The position numbers and the translations under genes are program-made. Below are positions 1 through 11,491 of a DNA stretch of 64,000 nt, one piece after another. The stretch's first letter is position 1. Every line of letters begins with the position of its first letter. This DNA is from Anaerobiospirillum sp. NML120449. GTDB lineage: Bacteria; Pseudomonadota; Gammaproteobacteria; Enterobacterales; Succinivibrionaceae. The notes under the pieces are model-generated. The model searched no databases. It was given only the letters and a program-made list of their open reading frames with translations, and was not told the DNA's origin. Location of the stretch: NCBI RefSeq assembly GCF_023051105.1, contig NZ_JALKIL010000017.1:1-64000 (forward strand), given 5' to 3'.

Positions 1-944
1 TTTCTGCCTTAAGAGAGTCTGTTCTGTCAAAGATTGTACCTGATTGATGATCATTGCCTGGACTGCGCTGTGCAGTCTTGCGGCCCCTGGGCTTGCTCTG
101 CCTTCGTTGAGCGGCTGCTGCCCCACTGGTTCCTGAGGAAGATTCAGTACTCAAAAAGCCTCCAAAAGTTGAATGAAACTTTGTGCTGAGCGGCTGATGA
201 ACATACAGCCGGGCTGGTTCTGATACACCAGGTTCAGGTCTTTATGCAGCCTGGGGTACCAGTGGTTAGATTACCAGGAATATGAGCTTATAACCATGAT
301 CTGTATCTTGTTTTACGATATTTTCCTGAGCCATCGTTCATGGCTATAACAGCAGGTACATGCCGCTACAGTTAAACCCGGCCTAACAGTTTTCAAAGCA
401 GGATCATATGCTGTTTTGGATACAAGATGGCTACATGAGATGGATCTTATATGGTCAGTAATATTTAAGTACCTTATGCAGCACAAATCAGCTCAATAAG
501 GCATGAATTTCTGTTTATGAGGGGTATTCTTGAGACGGGCGTTATCCAGCTCCTGAAAATTTAGTACGGATCGAACATTTACTTCTATTAATCAATTTCT
601 CGATAAAGCATATAAGAAACAGGCTGTACGGCTCAGCAAAATCAAATCATTGTGTATCACAATGGTCCTCTTTATGCTTTGACGGGCGGCCCTGAATTTT
701 CGATGTTAACAGGGACAAGTTATTCCCATAGTCCACATCAAGGTCAGCTTCAGCTTAGGGCTTTGCAGAGGCTGAAGCCGAAGATAAGCCCCAGGCCCAG
801 GCTGAAGCCCGAGACGATTCAATAATGAAAACAAGGTCATCAGCTTTGCTACTATGCATGGTGAGGGCTCTGTCTGAAGGGGGAGAAATTGAGGATATAG
901 CGGTATTTAGAGATATCGATATTAAATCCGTTTCCAGAGACAGG

Positions 945-1078
945 GGTGAGGTTCTCACCTTATTCAGCCTCATCGCATAGAGCAGCCCGCATAAGCACGT
1001 AGCTGCAGGTCTCTGCCTGCAGGGTCAGGGTGAGTTTCACTGGTAATATACAAGGGCAGCCTCGGGCTGCCTTTTTTG
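945..1078 (+). ncRNA. candidate structured small RNA ending in an intrinsic terminator
   Basis: Three stem-loops follow each other without an ORF: GGTGAG-gtt-CTCACC (945-959), CTGCAGG-tctctg-CCTGCAG (about 1002-1021), and GGCAGCC-tcg-GGCTGCC (1055-1071) followed by six T. The last is a textbook Rho-independent terminator. A terminator with no preceding gene suggests a small transcript or the end of a decayed gene. It does not match 6S, 4.5S or tmRNA features that I know. No promoter was identified. Confidence 0.25.
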
Positions 1079-1312
1079 TTGTCATGTCACGAACTCTGTG
1101 CGTCTGCTGCGATTTGTGTGACTGGCCGCACTTGTCAGAAGGCCGCAGTATATTAGGATTTGCAATGGACATTATCATTGGCCTGTATGCATTTGCATCA
1201 ACCAGGGGCTGGGCAGTTGTTAAAAAGGAATGCCCTGTCACAACCCCTCCATGCTTGCATGCCTGATACAGGCAGTGCGAGGGGCAGTGAGATCGTTTAA
1301 CAGCTGTCGGCT

Positions 1313-1472
1313 TACAGTGACTGGTTCATTGCGACAGGTTCACAGTGACTGGTTCATCGCGGTCGACCCACAGCGATTGGTTTATAGAGGTCGCATTACA
1401 GTGGTTGGTTCAAGCGTTCGAACCACAGCGTTTGGTTTATAGCGGTCGGCTCACAGTGATCGATTTACAGGC
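1313..1472. repeat. degenerate 27-28 bp tandem repeat, about 5.5 copies
   Basis: Successive units begin ACAGTGACTGGTTCAT, CAGTGACTGGTTCATCG, CAGCGATTGGTTTATAG, CAGTGGTTGGTTCAAG, CAGCGTTTGGTTTATAG and CAGTGATCGATTTACAG. The units abut with no spacers, so this is not a CRISPR array. It ends about 50 bp before the small ORF at 1522 and could be a remnant minisatellite or an operator array. Confidence 0.55.
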
Positions 1473-1521
1473 ATAGATAATATAGCAAGTTCGATATTAG
1501 AGACCGCAACGGAGAAAGCAC

Positions 1522-1809
1522 ATGTTTATGGCTAAAAAGCACAGGGACTCAGAGAGCAGTCCATACAGACAGCTGCAACAGCATGCTCAAAACATCATAA
1601 AGACAGGGGAGAGATTGAAGGCGTATGCAGCTCAAATGGACAGTGTCAGATCTGGATCTGCATCTGCATCAGTATCAGCCACGGGTGAGGCACCTGGCGC
1701 AAAGCCAGACGCAGAGAACGGCTCTGCATCAGTATCAGCCACAGGTAAGGCACCAGTCACAAAGCCAGACGCAGAGAACAGCTCTGCCAAAAGAGACAGG
1801 CAGGATTGA
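1522..1809 (+). CDS. small hypothetical protein with internal repeat
   Basis: A 95-residue frame with GGAG nine bases before the ATG. The N-terminal half (about 1-45) is charged and helical in character (KKHRDSESSPYRQLQQHAQN). The C-terminal half contains two copies of a 20-residue Ser/Ala/Pro-rich repeat (SASVSATGKAPVTKPDAEN and a variant), encoded by two near-identical 60-bp direct repeats. There is no signal peptide or membrane segment. I do not recognise the family. It is the only frame in the first 8.6 kb with both a ribosome-binding site and protein-like composition, but it may still be chance. A second possible ATG lies two codons downstream. Confidence 0.35.
   Translation: MFMAKKHRDSESSPYRQLQQHAQNIIKTGERLKAYAAQMDSVRSGSASASVSATGEAPGAKPDAENGSASVSATGKAPVTKPDAENSSAKRDRQD
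1687..1800. repeat. two-copy 60-bp direct repeat inside the small ORF
   Basis: Two copies of a 60-bp unit containing GCATCAGTATCAGCCAC and AAGCCAGACGCAGAGAAC lie head to tail. The length is a multiple of three, so the reading frame at 1522-1809 is kept across both copies, which mildly supports coding. Confidence 0.6.
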
Positions 1810-4800
1810 CCTGGCAGCTGCATGGTCTGGTTAGGGAGCCAGATGTAATCTGGTACTTAAACAGGCAGCGGCTTCCTGAGTTCCGACAGGAGCCTTAAGT
1901 CTGGCACAGTCCTCTGCGGTATCTGCCCCCGTGGTAGCATCTTGTCCATTTAAGGCTCAGATTACAAAAGGGGGACCTGACGGACAGGCAGACCTGCTCC
2001 GCATAAACAGTACAGGCATAGCTTACCTGCCCAGCAAGAGGCAATTTCCGGGGCTGCATGACAGTACCTGACGTGCTGAACAGTGTATCCAAACAGTGTG
2101 TCTGGATTACTTAACAGGCCCATGTTCCCTGGCAATAATGTTTTTGTATCAGTAGTGATTTTGATGGCACATATACCATATTTTTATCCGTGTTGTTTTG
2201 AGCGATTTGACGTGTAGATATTGCCGACACCTGTTTTAAATCTCTCAAAACAGCACATGTTACAAAGATAACTGATTTGATGCCTGTAAACTGTGTATTT
2301 ATAAGGTTTAACGTAACATTTCTATAAAATCTTGATACATCATAAGACCAGAGTCATTTATCTGTCTTGAAATACCTTTAACTGCCGCATTTTAAAGGCT
2401 GCAGCAGTCAGTTTTCTCATGGCGATAGCAAGAAAGTGAGCAAAAACAGGGTCCAAAAACGCCGTCTAATTTAACATATTCTGTATTTACACAGTACTGT
2501 AATTATAAAAGAACAGATGCATCAATTAAGTGCATCAATGGGGCATAATAGTGCATTTTTGGTACTGAACAGCAGTACTGCTAAGTACCAAGGACAGCCT
2601 TAGCTCCTTAAAACCAGCCATCACATTAATTTATGGCCCTGGCAGAGCTGTCTCATACAGGGGCTATATTGGGCGTGATTTAGCTGTAGAAGATGTGCAA
2701 ATTACAGGGCTGATGACATAAATGCAAATTAATTACAGGGGTAAGTTAGAACATGAATGGGGTCAACTGGCTGTCCTGGCAGCCCCTGGTTCAGCCTCAA
2801 TACCGCATGAAACGGGACTGGTGAGGGGCGGCATAATCCCTGATTCGTGACTGCAATGGAGTTCTTAAGTCTAACGTTAACTGCTCAAATCAGGGGTCGC
2901 GGTCTACCTGGTCAGTACCAGATAACTGTGATCATGTGACGAGCTTTTTGCTGTATGCAAATGTGCTTGAGAAGTAGCAATATGGTCACCTGAACATGGT
3001 GTAGAGCTGACTGACAGGGCCTGTCGTCTGCCATGCAGCAGGGCCCTTAACACCGGTAGCCAGGTGGGGAAGATAAAAGCTCAGTGGGTGTGACTGAGGC
3101 CTGGTTTGTGCTTCTGCTGTACCCTGATTTTCAGTATCTATAACAGGGTGGATCATGAACATCATGACGGCTATACTCAGCCTCTTGATGGCAGCTGCGT
3201 ACTCTCCTTTCCTTCTGAACAAGCCTGCATATGTACCATAATGTACAGCTGCTCAGTATCAAATCTCTGTGACATATAGTAAGGATATTTGAGCTGTGCA
3301 AACCATATGTGCAATGGATAAATGGGCCTTTTAAGATACAGGAACAATCAATGGCGAGAGCTGCCGAAAGCAGTGTGGAAGGCAGCTGATCATGGCCTTA
3401 AGGTTCACAATGTGCCCTCAGAAAAGAGGGGCGAACAGAGTATGCAGCAGGTGAGTCAGAGAACCTGTATGACGGAGATTACACGCCTGCATCAGCCCTG
3501 CTCTATGACCTCAAAATTATTTTACCTGCAGCATGTAAGTTAAGTTCCAATATTGTGCATCAGTACCGGCTGGCCTGCTCTGACTGCAATGGAAAGACAG
3601 GTCAAGTGCGCTGCCGGCAGACCATTAGCCAATAGCCGTGCGAGTAGTTTAAACGGTAAATATTCATTTTAATTGGACTCAACAGGCTGGACTGAAAAGG
3701 GCAGTTCTGACCTGAACAGGTGGGATTAGAAGCAGTATGCAGGGTTCCAACTGGGGAATGCGATGAGTATGGCCAGGGCCAGGATTCATAATTTTCTGGC
3801 TGCTTAAAGGCAGTTTGAGCTCTCCTGTATTGAGGGTCCAGAGCGCCTTCATTACCAGTGTTGGCAGCTGGTGGGGCAGGTATCAGGGCAGGGGTAGAGG
3901 GCTGTGGCTACAGCCAGAAAACGGGCAACGTGGCAGGGGATTTGGGACAATTATCCTGGTGTAACAGTATCTGTCAGTTGTGACACGTACTATTAGTAAT
4001 ACAGCAGCCAGCACCGGGATCGGCCAGGGGAAGTCTCCCAAATCCTGGGTATGTAAAGAAGGGAGAGGGAGGAGGAAACAGGGGCTGCGGCATGAGCAGG
4101 TTAATGCCAGGCAGCTCTAAGAAAGGTGGTCATAAAGTGGTGATGAGGCAGTGTTGCAGCTCTGCCCTGGGCAGCTGCTTCCGGCGGCTTGAGCATTCTC
4201 TATATAGGGACATTACAGATGTCAGTCGGCGTTAACGAGCAATAATTTGTGATAAGGGGGTATGACCATTCTCCGTGCGGGCTGCCCGTAACTTTAACTA
4301 TATTATTTGTCCAGTTTGGACCTCTGCCCATGGTACTGATTAACGCTCTGCTCTGGTCTCTGGCAGCAGACTTTTACCGGCTGACATGCCCGGGCATTTC
4401 CTTTCTGTCCCAGGGGGCCGTCGCCTGCCTGAGAATTTAACATAATGGCAATTATAGGAACCACACAGTGCCACCAGATGCTTATATATCAAATAAGTCA
4501 AAATGCGATCTCCTCGACAAATCACCACAACGAGAGTTACAGACAGCTCCCGCAACTCTTGATTTCCCCTCGCCAACATGATCTTCCATCCCCAGAGCCC
4601 AGAGCAGCTGCACAGACGTAATCACCCTCAAAGTACTATTAAATTTGTCCAGGCAGCAGCGCTACAGGCAGGGGCAGACAGGGTAGGGGCAGGGCAGAAA
4701 ATCGGACGGTCGAGAAGAGCAAATTTGATCACTATGAAGCTGCCCTGTCAGATCTTCCCCCTCAGCTATTGATACTATATAGTTTGTCCAAGTTAAGGAT

Positions 4801-7800
4801 CGACCCAGAGGACTTTCCGGCAGGCCAGACTCACTCAGGTATATCGACATAATCTAATATCACCCCCCTGCCAGCATGCCCCTGCCCTGCTCATTGAGCA
4901 GCCAGTAATCCCCTCCTCTACTCTTCAGACAGATAGTCCTATGGGCGCAAATTATTTGCATAGAGTAAATTTGCATGTCACAGTATTTTGAGACTTGGTC
5001 GCTTGCTGCTGTATAGGGCTCAGCAGGCCATACCTCAGAGTTTTACGGAGGCAGTGACAGCTGCCTTACAGCCCCTGCTCTGACCTGTGCCACTCACTAT
5101 GGAGGTTCGGAATCGCCTGGTAACCAGTGAGCAAAAGACGGAGTACACTCCCGGCTTTTGTCCCCTTGTAGAGAGCCAGCAGCCACTGTGCAATCTGCCT
5201 CTTCCTCTATATAAAGGAAGCATAGTGCCGGGCCAAAACTGGCAAGGACAAATACAGTTGATTTTCATATACAGCGGTCCCGTCTGGCGACAGTATTGAT
5301 ACTGGTATTGCGAGCAATCTGACCGCCATCGAGCCAATGGGCCAGCTCGGGGAAACTCCCCTGTCTGACGACAAAAAGTGTGCCAGTTTGCTTGCTGTTG
5401 TACCTGTTGGGGCGGGCCTGCTGGGGCTGATGTCGCAGGCTTCCAGGTGTGCCTGACCTGGCAGCAGGTCTTGCAAAGCAGTGCCGGAGTCACCAGTTTT
5501 GGAGGTGGTCAGGAGGGCAGTGACCTCCCGTATCAGGGCGTGAAGAAGGAATCAGGCAGGCAGGATAAGGTCTCCCCTGTCGCCCTGCCCAAGCATGTTT
5601 TGAGGACCTGCTTAACCTGCGTATTGCACAGTTTGCACAGAAAATTTAGATCACAAATATTGATACTTTCAGGCTATGTTACAGCTGTCTATGGCTGGCG
5701 GCAATCGGCCACAACCACCCTCTTGCCCTGCTATATATAGAAGCTTCCCCCTGGGCCTGTCCCCTCTGGAAAAGCTGCCGCGCGGCAGCAAAATGCATCA
5801 TTCTCTGTACGCTCAAACGACCCCTGTGAAGGAGGTCAGAGAGCAACGTATTCAGGGTGTTACTGATGGCTTTTCACGCCCTGCGTCAGGAGCAGCACGT
5901 GACCATGTTAAGAGCTGCAAGCGTCCCTGTTGTGCAGTGCTGCTTACAAAGAAATGCTAGTTTGCATAGAGAATCAATGATCACACTTAGTGATACTTTT
6001 GCTGACTTACAGAGTGATCAAACAGGCCGGTCAGAATCGCGGGATCAGACTGTAATAAGCCTGTGAGGTTACTTCTCAGGAAGGTCTGAATGTACCAGGC
6101 AAGTACACTCGTGGCAGCTCAAGAGTTTTGCAAGGAGCCCCGAAAGCTGCTTCTAAAGGTTCAGAAAAGTATCATTGACTGTGACACTGTACTTCGCACA
6201 GACGGCCTCAATATTTTGAGCATACTGACAGTCAATTCTGTGCAACCAGGGCTGTCTGCCCCCATGGTCAGGTTCATTTGATATTGCAGTTCTTCCATAT
6301 GACCCTTGCACTATTTTGTTACCCTGCCCAACTTGCTGTCTGCTAAATATTTAACATATTATTCAAAGCTGAACAGATACAATTTGCCCTGCCACTTTCA
6401 CCACCTCCCAAACACCATAAAAATACCCCTGCTGTACGACCGCTGAGCTGACTAAGGACAGCCGCACAGTTCATAAAATCGCTCAAAACAACACTAATTT
6501 AAAAAACTTGATGCAGATCCCATATATATGCAAAAACTAGATACATGTCACAGATTAGGCGTTTACCTGTCCGATCTCTTCGACTTAACTTTTATAAAAT
6601 TCGATTGATTTAAGGATGGTTAGCGCCGTCTAACTTGGAGATTACTTTCTAATCTATATAGCTCTATATGTATGCAGGTAACAACTCTTTTGTCCATGTG
6701 CAGATTAGTCTATTGCTGTTGCTTCGTAATAAGACCTCTCTCACCTGCTTGATTGGGAGCTGTTGCTGCACTTCAGGCTCTGCAGATATGGCGTATTAGG
6801 AAGTCACCATAGCGGACTCTGTATTGGGGGATGGGCTATAAATCCCTACTTAGCTTATATGGGGACTGAAGATGACTGTAACGCAGCTACAAAGAGTCTG
6901 TATGCGGCTCTACGAGTGTGCTCTGCACCAGGTGATCATGCCCCCGTACTAAGCGGTAATGCGCTGTATGAGCCTCTGAGAGGCCTCTGAGCAGTATCTC
7001 ATGTACCCTGCTTTCCCTTCATTCGCTGCGGGCCTGTGACTCGGCTGCCCCATAAATGTACCCTGCCGGGCTTCACAAGAACTCCGTTCCGGCCCAGTGG
7101 AAGCGCTTAACAGGCGAGGAATGATGAATAACTCACCTGCATCAGCCAGCATGCATATAGCGTAGAAGAGCCATAAATGGGCTGCATAACATGGCTTGTC
7201 CCTGCTATGGGAAGGCTCCCTGTCTGAGCAGCGTTATAGTCTTTTAAGGGCTGCACTCCTAAAGCTCCTATGCCTGCCCAGTACCCTACTGAAGTATGTC
7301 GCTCCGACTACCATACATTTGAAGTTCCGACTGAGCGGAAGTTATTCCACGCGCGCTTTTTGCCCCATCACTCAGGGCCATGTCCCCTGTCTACCCCGGC
7401 CAAAATAATCATCAATACAGCGCCGCCGAAACTTAGATGCCTGTCTTGTACCCTCCTGAAGTATGTCGCTCCGACTACCATACTTATGAAGTTCCGACTG
7501 AGCGGAAGCTATTCCACCCGCGCTTTGAAAGCCCACCCTTTCCCGCATCTTTCCTGTCTCACCCGGTCAAAATCTCTATCAATACAGAGCAGTCGGAACT
7601 TCGATGCCTGTCTTGTACCCTCCTGAAGTCTGTTGTTCGGACTGCCATACTTTTGGTGTCTGAGCGAGAGGAGGATTTTCCACCTGCTCTTTAAAAGCTC
7701 ATCAATTGCGGCCTTATCCTCTGTCTACCCCAGCCAGAATCATAATCAATACAGCGCCGTCGGAACTTCGATGGCTGCCCGGTACTCTCCTGAAGCATGT

Positions 7801-8605
7801 CGCTCGTACTGCCATACTTTTGGAGTACGACTGAGCGGAAGCTATTCCACCTGCGCTTTGAAAGCCCACCCTTTCCCGCATCTTTCCTGTCTCTCCCGGT
7901 CAAAATCTCTATCAATACAGAGCAGTCGGAACTTCGAGGCCTGTCCGGTACCTGCCTGAATCTGTTGGTACGGCCAGCCCCCATCTCTAACCAGGTGCCC
8001 TCTATAACCGTGTCTCCGTGCAGGTGCTCGGGCAGCATCTGGTTGGCGGCTGAACAAGCTGCTGGGTGCGCCATGGATGACTTCCCTTCACCCTTTTCGA
8101 CTCAGTTAATGATGCAGCTGTGATTTTCTGCTAAAAGTGCCTGTCAAAAGTACCTTTTTATCGGCGTTTGTGCATCATAAAACTTGGATCCAAGGGCGGA
8201 TTTACGGGCTTTTTAGTGATCTCAGATTTGTTACTCTTTTGTACGTAAGAGGTGCACTGAAAGTGACATTTGGCTGTACCAAAACACGATCTGTTTCATA
8301 CTTTTTAATTAAGCCCTGTCTCCTGTTGAATAAATGTGATCAACTGAAAATTTCGTTTCAGGTGCTTTGCTAAAATTTTGCGCTATTCGAGGATCTGTAT
8401 GTACCACTCCCGACCATAGTTTGCCCGGGCACGGCGCTGTTGTGCTGAGCTTTTGGGGCTGCGGTATGACCGCCAGGTCTTTACCAGGATATAAGGAGTT
8501 TCGGGAGTATCTGTAAGCTGTTGAGGCTTATGCCATTGAGGCTTCGGCTGGAGTTCTTACCGGGGCCTGACAACAGCCGGTACCTGTTTATATGAAGAGA
8601 TTGCT
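1810..8605. other. 6.8-kb stretch without a convincing gene
   Basis: Frames here are short, overlap on both strands, and are Cys/Arg/Ser-rich like random translation. I saw no ribosome-binding site paired with a sensible protein, and no tRNA or transposase remnant I could identify. The clear structure is the 167-bp tandem repeat at 7272-7940. The stretch is either decayed sequence or a long non-coding region; base composition does not obviously change at its edges. Confidence 0.5.
7272..7940. repeat. about 167-bp tandem repeat, four copies, with internal inverted repeat
   Basis: Units start at 7272, 7440, 7607 and 7774, with a degenerate fifth start at 7940, giving steps of 168, 167, 167 and 166. 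Each opens with CCTGNCNNGTACCCTNCTGAAG and carries AATCAATACAG near its end. In copy 2, GAAGTTCCGACTG (7488-7500) and CAGTCGGAACTTC (7590-7602) form a perfect 13-bp inverted repeat about 90 bp apart; other copies keep part of it. Steps not divisible by three break any long frame, so the unit is unlikely to be coding. Confidence 0.8.
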
Positions 8606-11491
8606 ATGCAGAAAGTTACACTGAAACTGGACTTTGATGGTTTTGCAGCTGAGGCCCAGCAGAGTTCCTTCAAGGATCGTGTCTATACTGATTTCTTACG
8701 CCGTTTTGCCTACGGTACTGATGCCTCCTGCTACCGCTATATTCCCCGCATAGTGGTCCGTGCTTTTGATGAGCAGGAAATCCGTGAAATCTACCGTCTG
8801 GCCAGCAAGTACGAGACTCCTGTTACCTTCCGTGCTGCCGGTACTTCGCTTAGTGGTCAGGCCTCCTCAGACTCCATTCTGGTACTGGCCAATGCCCGCT
8901 GGCAGAAGATCAAGGTAAGCGATGACCGCAGCTCCATTTTCCTTGACTGTGGTGTTATCGGCTGTGAGGCTAATGAGGCCCTCAAACCATTTGGCCTGAA
9001 GATCGGTCCTGATCCGGCCACCATCAACAATGCCATGATTGGCGGTATCTTCAACAACAACTCCTCAGGCATGTGCTGTGGTGTCAAGCAGAACAGCTAC
9101 AACACCATCAAGTCCGTACGTGTCATTCTGCGTGACGGTACCGTACTGGATACCTCTGCCAATGCAGCTGCTGGTGAGGACGTTGCCAGCTTTGCCCAAA
9201 AGCACCCTGAGATGGTTGAGGGCCTCATGAAGCTGCGCAACAGCATCCTCGAGGACAAGGAGCTCTGTGCCCAGATCGCCCGCAAGTTCGCCATTAAGAA
9301 CACAACCGGCTACTCCATCAACTCCCTGCTTGATTACTCTGAGCTCAGAGACATCCTCAATCACATCTTTATTGGCTCTGAGGGTACCCTGGGCTTTACC
9401 TCCAGAGTTGAGTATGAGTGTATTAGCGACAGCGCTTTCAAGGCCTGTGCTCTGCTGTTCTACCCTGATCTGGACAAGGCAGCTGTAGCGGTTAAGATTC
9501 TGGCCAAAAATCAGGACATAGTAAGCTCAGCTGAAATCATGGATTACGCCTGCCTCAAGTCTGCAAAGGACATTGATGGTGCCCCTGCCGAGCTTCAGAC
9601 TGCTGTTGAGGGTCAGTGTGCCCTGCTGGTACAGCTTGAGGATGCTACCCAGGAAGCTCTTGATGCAAAGATTGCAAAGGTTACCAGCCTGCTTGAGCCT
9701 GCTCCATCCATGTTCGGTACTAACTTTGTATCCGATCCAAAGGTTATGGCGTCTAACTGGACTATCCGTAAGTCTATTCTGCCGCTGACTGCTTCCTTAC
9801 GTCCATCCGGCACCGTAGTTATCACTGAAGACGTCTGCTACCCTGCTGACAACTTTGCAAAGGGTATTGCTGAGATTACCCGTCTGTTCAAGGAATACCA
9901 GTTCGAGGGCTCTATTTTCGGTCACGCCCTTGCCGGTAACGTTCACTTCATCATTACCCCTAACCTCTCCGATGCCAAGGAGTCAGCCCGCTTTGCCGGC
10001 TTTATGGAAGCCCTGGTTGAATCCGTATGTCAGCTCGACGGTTCTACCAAGGCTGAGCACGGTACCGGCCGCATGGTAGCTCCATTCGTTGAGCGTGAGT
10101 GGGGTAAGAAGGCTTATGACATCAACGTAGCTATCAAGGAGCTATTTGATCCTAAGTACCTTATCAACCCTGATGTCATCATTACCGATGACCAGAACAT
10201 GCACTCCAAGAACTTCAAGGGCTCTTCTGAGGTTGAGGCCTTTATCGACAAGTGCATGGAGTGCGGCTTCTGCGAAAAAGTATGCCCAAGCCGTGAGCTC
10301 ACCCTGACCCCACGTCAGCGTATTGCCGTACGTAAGGAAATCGTACGACTTGAGAGCATGAATCACCGTACCGAAGAAGAGACCCAGCAGCTTGAAGAGC
10401 TCAAGAAGGGCTATGAGTACTTCGGTATTGAGACCTGTGCCACCTGCTCCATGTGTTCTACCTTATGCCCACTGGAGATCGATACTGCCAGGATTGCAGA
10501 GACTCTCAAGCCTCTGATGCGCAGCCCTGCCCGTAAGGCCATTGCCATCGCATCTGCTGAGTCCTATGCCACTACTCTGGGTCTTGCCAAGGCCGCTCTG
10601 GTATTTACCAATACCGCCATGAAGGTAGCCGGTGACAAGAAGCTCAGCGACCTGAGCCGTCCAATCAACCAGAAGTTCAAGATTCCTTTCGTACCTGTTT
10701 CCATGCCTAAGGCCAATATCCGCAAGTACGAAAACAAGACTCAGGCTGGCAACGATCTCAAGGTGCTCTACTTCACCTCCTGTATTAACCGTATGTTTGC
10801 CCCACGTCTTGAGAAGCTCGACCAGCGCCCTCTGCAGGATGTCTTTGAGACTTTGTGCCAGAAGGCCCGCATCGACGTAATCTATCCTGAGAAGCTCAAG
10901 AGCCTGTGCTGTGGCAAGTCCTATAAGGACTATCCTGAGGTTCAGAAAAACAAGATGCAGGAGCTGATTGATACCATCAAGGGCATTACCGGCAGCTACA
11001 ACAACTACATCGTTGTTTGCGACCACTCTGCCTGCTCCTACGAAATTCTCAAGAAGCTCAAGATCGACGGCCAGCCACTCAACTTCTACGATATGCCTGT
11101 ATTTATCGAGAAGGTACTGCTCGATCGCCTCACCATTACCAGAACTGATGAGGATGTAGCCGTTTACCCAATGTGTGCCACCGTCAAGGGCAAGTGGGAC
11201 AGCTCCTTGAAGGCTGTGGCTCAGGCCTGTACCACCGGTAAGGTTTACGTCCACGAGCGCACCAGATGCTGTGGCTTTGCCGGCAACAAGGGCTTTAACT
11301 GCCCAGAACTCAATGACAGCGCCCTGCGTCTGTTCACTGAGTACTATGAGGGCGAGCAGCGCGCCAATCCGAAGCTGCAGCGTGGTTACTCCAGCTCCAG
11401 CACCTGTGAGGTTGGTCTGAATACCCACAGCGACATTGCCTGGCAGAACCTGCTCTATCTGGTGGATAAGGTAGCCTCAGCCAAAGAGTAG
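8606..11491 (+). CDS. FAD-linked 2-hydroxyacid dehydrogenase with Fe-S domain (D-lactate dehydrogenase Dld-II / YdiJ type)
   Basis: A 961-residue fusion of a GlcD/Dld-like FAD oxidase and a GlcF-like iron-sulfur protein. Residues about 45-270 are the PCMH FAD-binding fold (FRAAGTSLSGQ; GPDPATINNAMIGG). About 290-530 is the FAD-oxidase C-terminal domain (AEHGTGRM then FDPKYLINP). Two 4Fe-4S motifs follow near residues 550 (CMECGFCEKVCP) and 611 (CATCSMCSTLCP), then a CCG domain with CCGKSY near 768 and CCGFAGNKG near 888. The family oxidises D-lactate, D-2-hydroxyglutarate or related acids and passes electrons to the quinone pool or another carrier; the substrate cannot be told from sequence. 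It stands alone, with a weak GAAGAG before the ATG and a terminator at 11683-11716. Confidence 0.95.
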   Translation: MQKVTLKLDFDGFAAEAQQSSFKDRVYTDFLRRFAYGTDASCYRYIPRIVVRAFDEQEIREIYRLASKYETPVTFRAAGTSLSGQASSDSILVLANARWQKIKVSDDRSSIFLDCGVIGCEANEALKPFGLKIGPDPATINNAMIGGIFNNNSSGMCCGVKQNSYNTIKSVRVILRDGTVLDTSANAAAGEDVASFAQKHPEMVEGLMKLRNSILEDKELCAQIARKFAIKNTTGYSINSLLDYSELRDILNHIFIGSEGTLGFTSRVEYECISDSAFKACALLFYPDLDKAAVAVKILAKNQDIVSSAEIMDYACLKSAKDIDGAPAELQTAVEGQCALLVQLEDATQEALDAKIAKVTSLLEPAPSMFGTNFVSDPKVMASNWTIRKSILPLTASLRPSGTVVITEDVCYPADNFAKGIAEITRLFKEYQFEGSIFGHALAGNVHFIITPNLSDAKESARFAGFMEALVESVCQLDGSTKAEHGTGRMVAPFVEREWGKKAYDINVAIKELFDPKYLINPDVIITDDQNMHSKNFKGSSEVEAFIDKCMECGFCEKVCPSRELTLTPRQRIAVRKEIVRLESMNHRTEEETQQLEELKKGYEYFGIETCATCSMCSTLCPLEIDTARIAETLKPLMRSPARKAIAIASAESYATTLGLAKAALVFTNTAMKVAGDKKLSDLSRPINQKFKIPFVPVSMPKANIRKYENKTQAGNDLKVLYFTSCINRMFAPRLEKLDQRPLQDVFETLCQKARIDVIYPEKLKSLCCGKSYKDYPEVQKNKMQELIDTIKGITGSYNNYIVVCDHSACSYEILKKLKIDGQPLNFYDMPVFIEKVLLDRLTITRTDEDVAVYPMCATVKGKWDSSLKAVAQACTTGKVYVHERTRCCGFAGNKGFNCPELNDSALRLFTEYYEGEQRANPKLQRGYSSSSTCEVGLNTHSDIAWQNLLYLVDKVASAKE

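Larger units (their letters stand above)
1..1521. other. gene-poor stretch with a hairpin/terminator cluster and tandem repeats
   Basis: No open frame here has a credible start, length or composition. The stretch does contain a structured segment ending in a strong terminator (945-1078) and a degenerate 27-28 bp tandem repeat (1313-1472). The rest shows no motif I can name; it may be decayed coding sequence. Confidence 0.5.

Noticed and set aside
5035-5740. 152-codon minus- and 120-codon plus-strand frames
   Set aside because: They overlap each other, are rich in Cys, Arg, Gln and Trp as in random translation, and lack start signals.
7270-7959. Overlapping plus-strand frames with repeated peptides such as EVCRSDYHT
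   Set aside because: The frames follow a 166-168 bp tandem repeat; because the step is not a multiple of three, the same peptide appears in different frames, which indicates a non-coding repeat.
10463-11428. 321-codon minus-strand frame
   Set aside because: It lies wholly antisense to the FAD/Fe-S dehydrogenase, whose motifs are unambiguous; hydrophobic Leu/Val/Gly composition is typical of a shadow frame.
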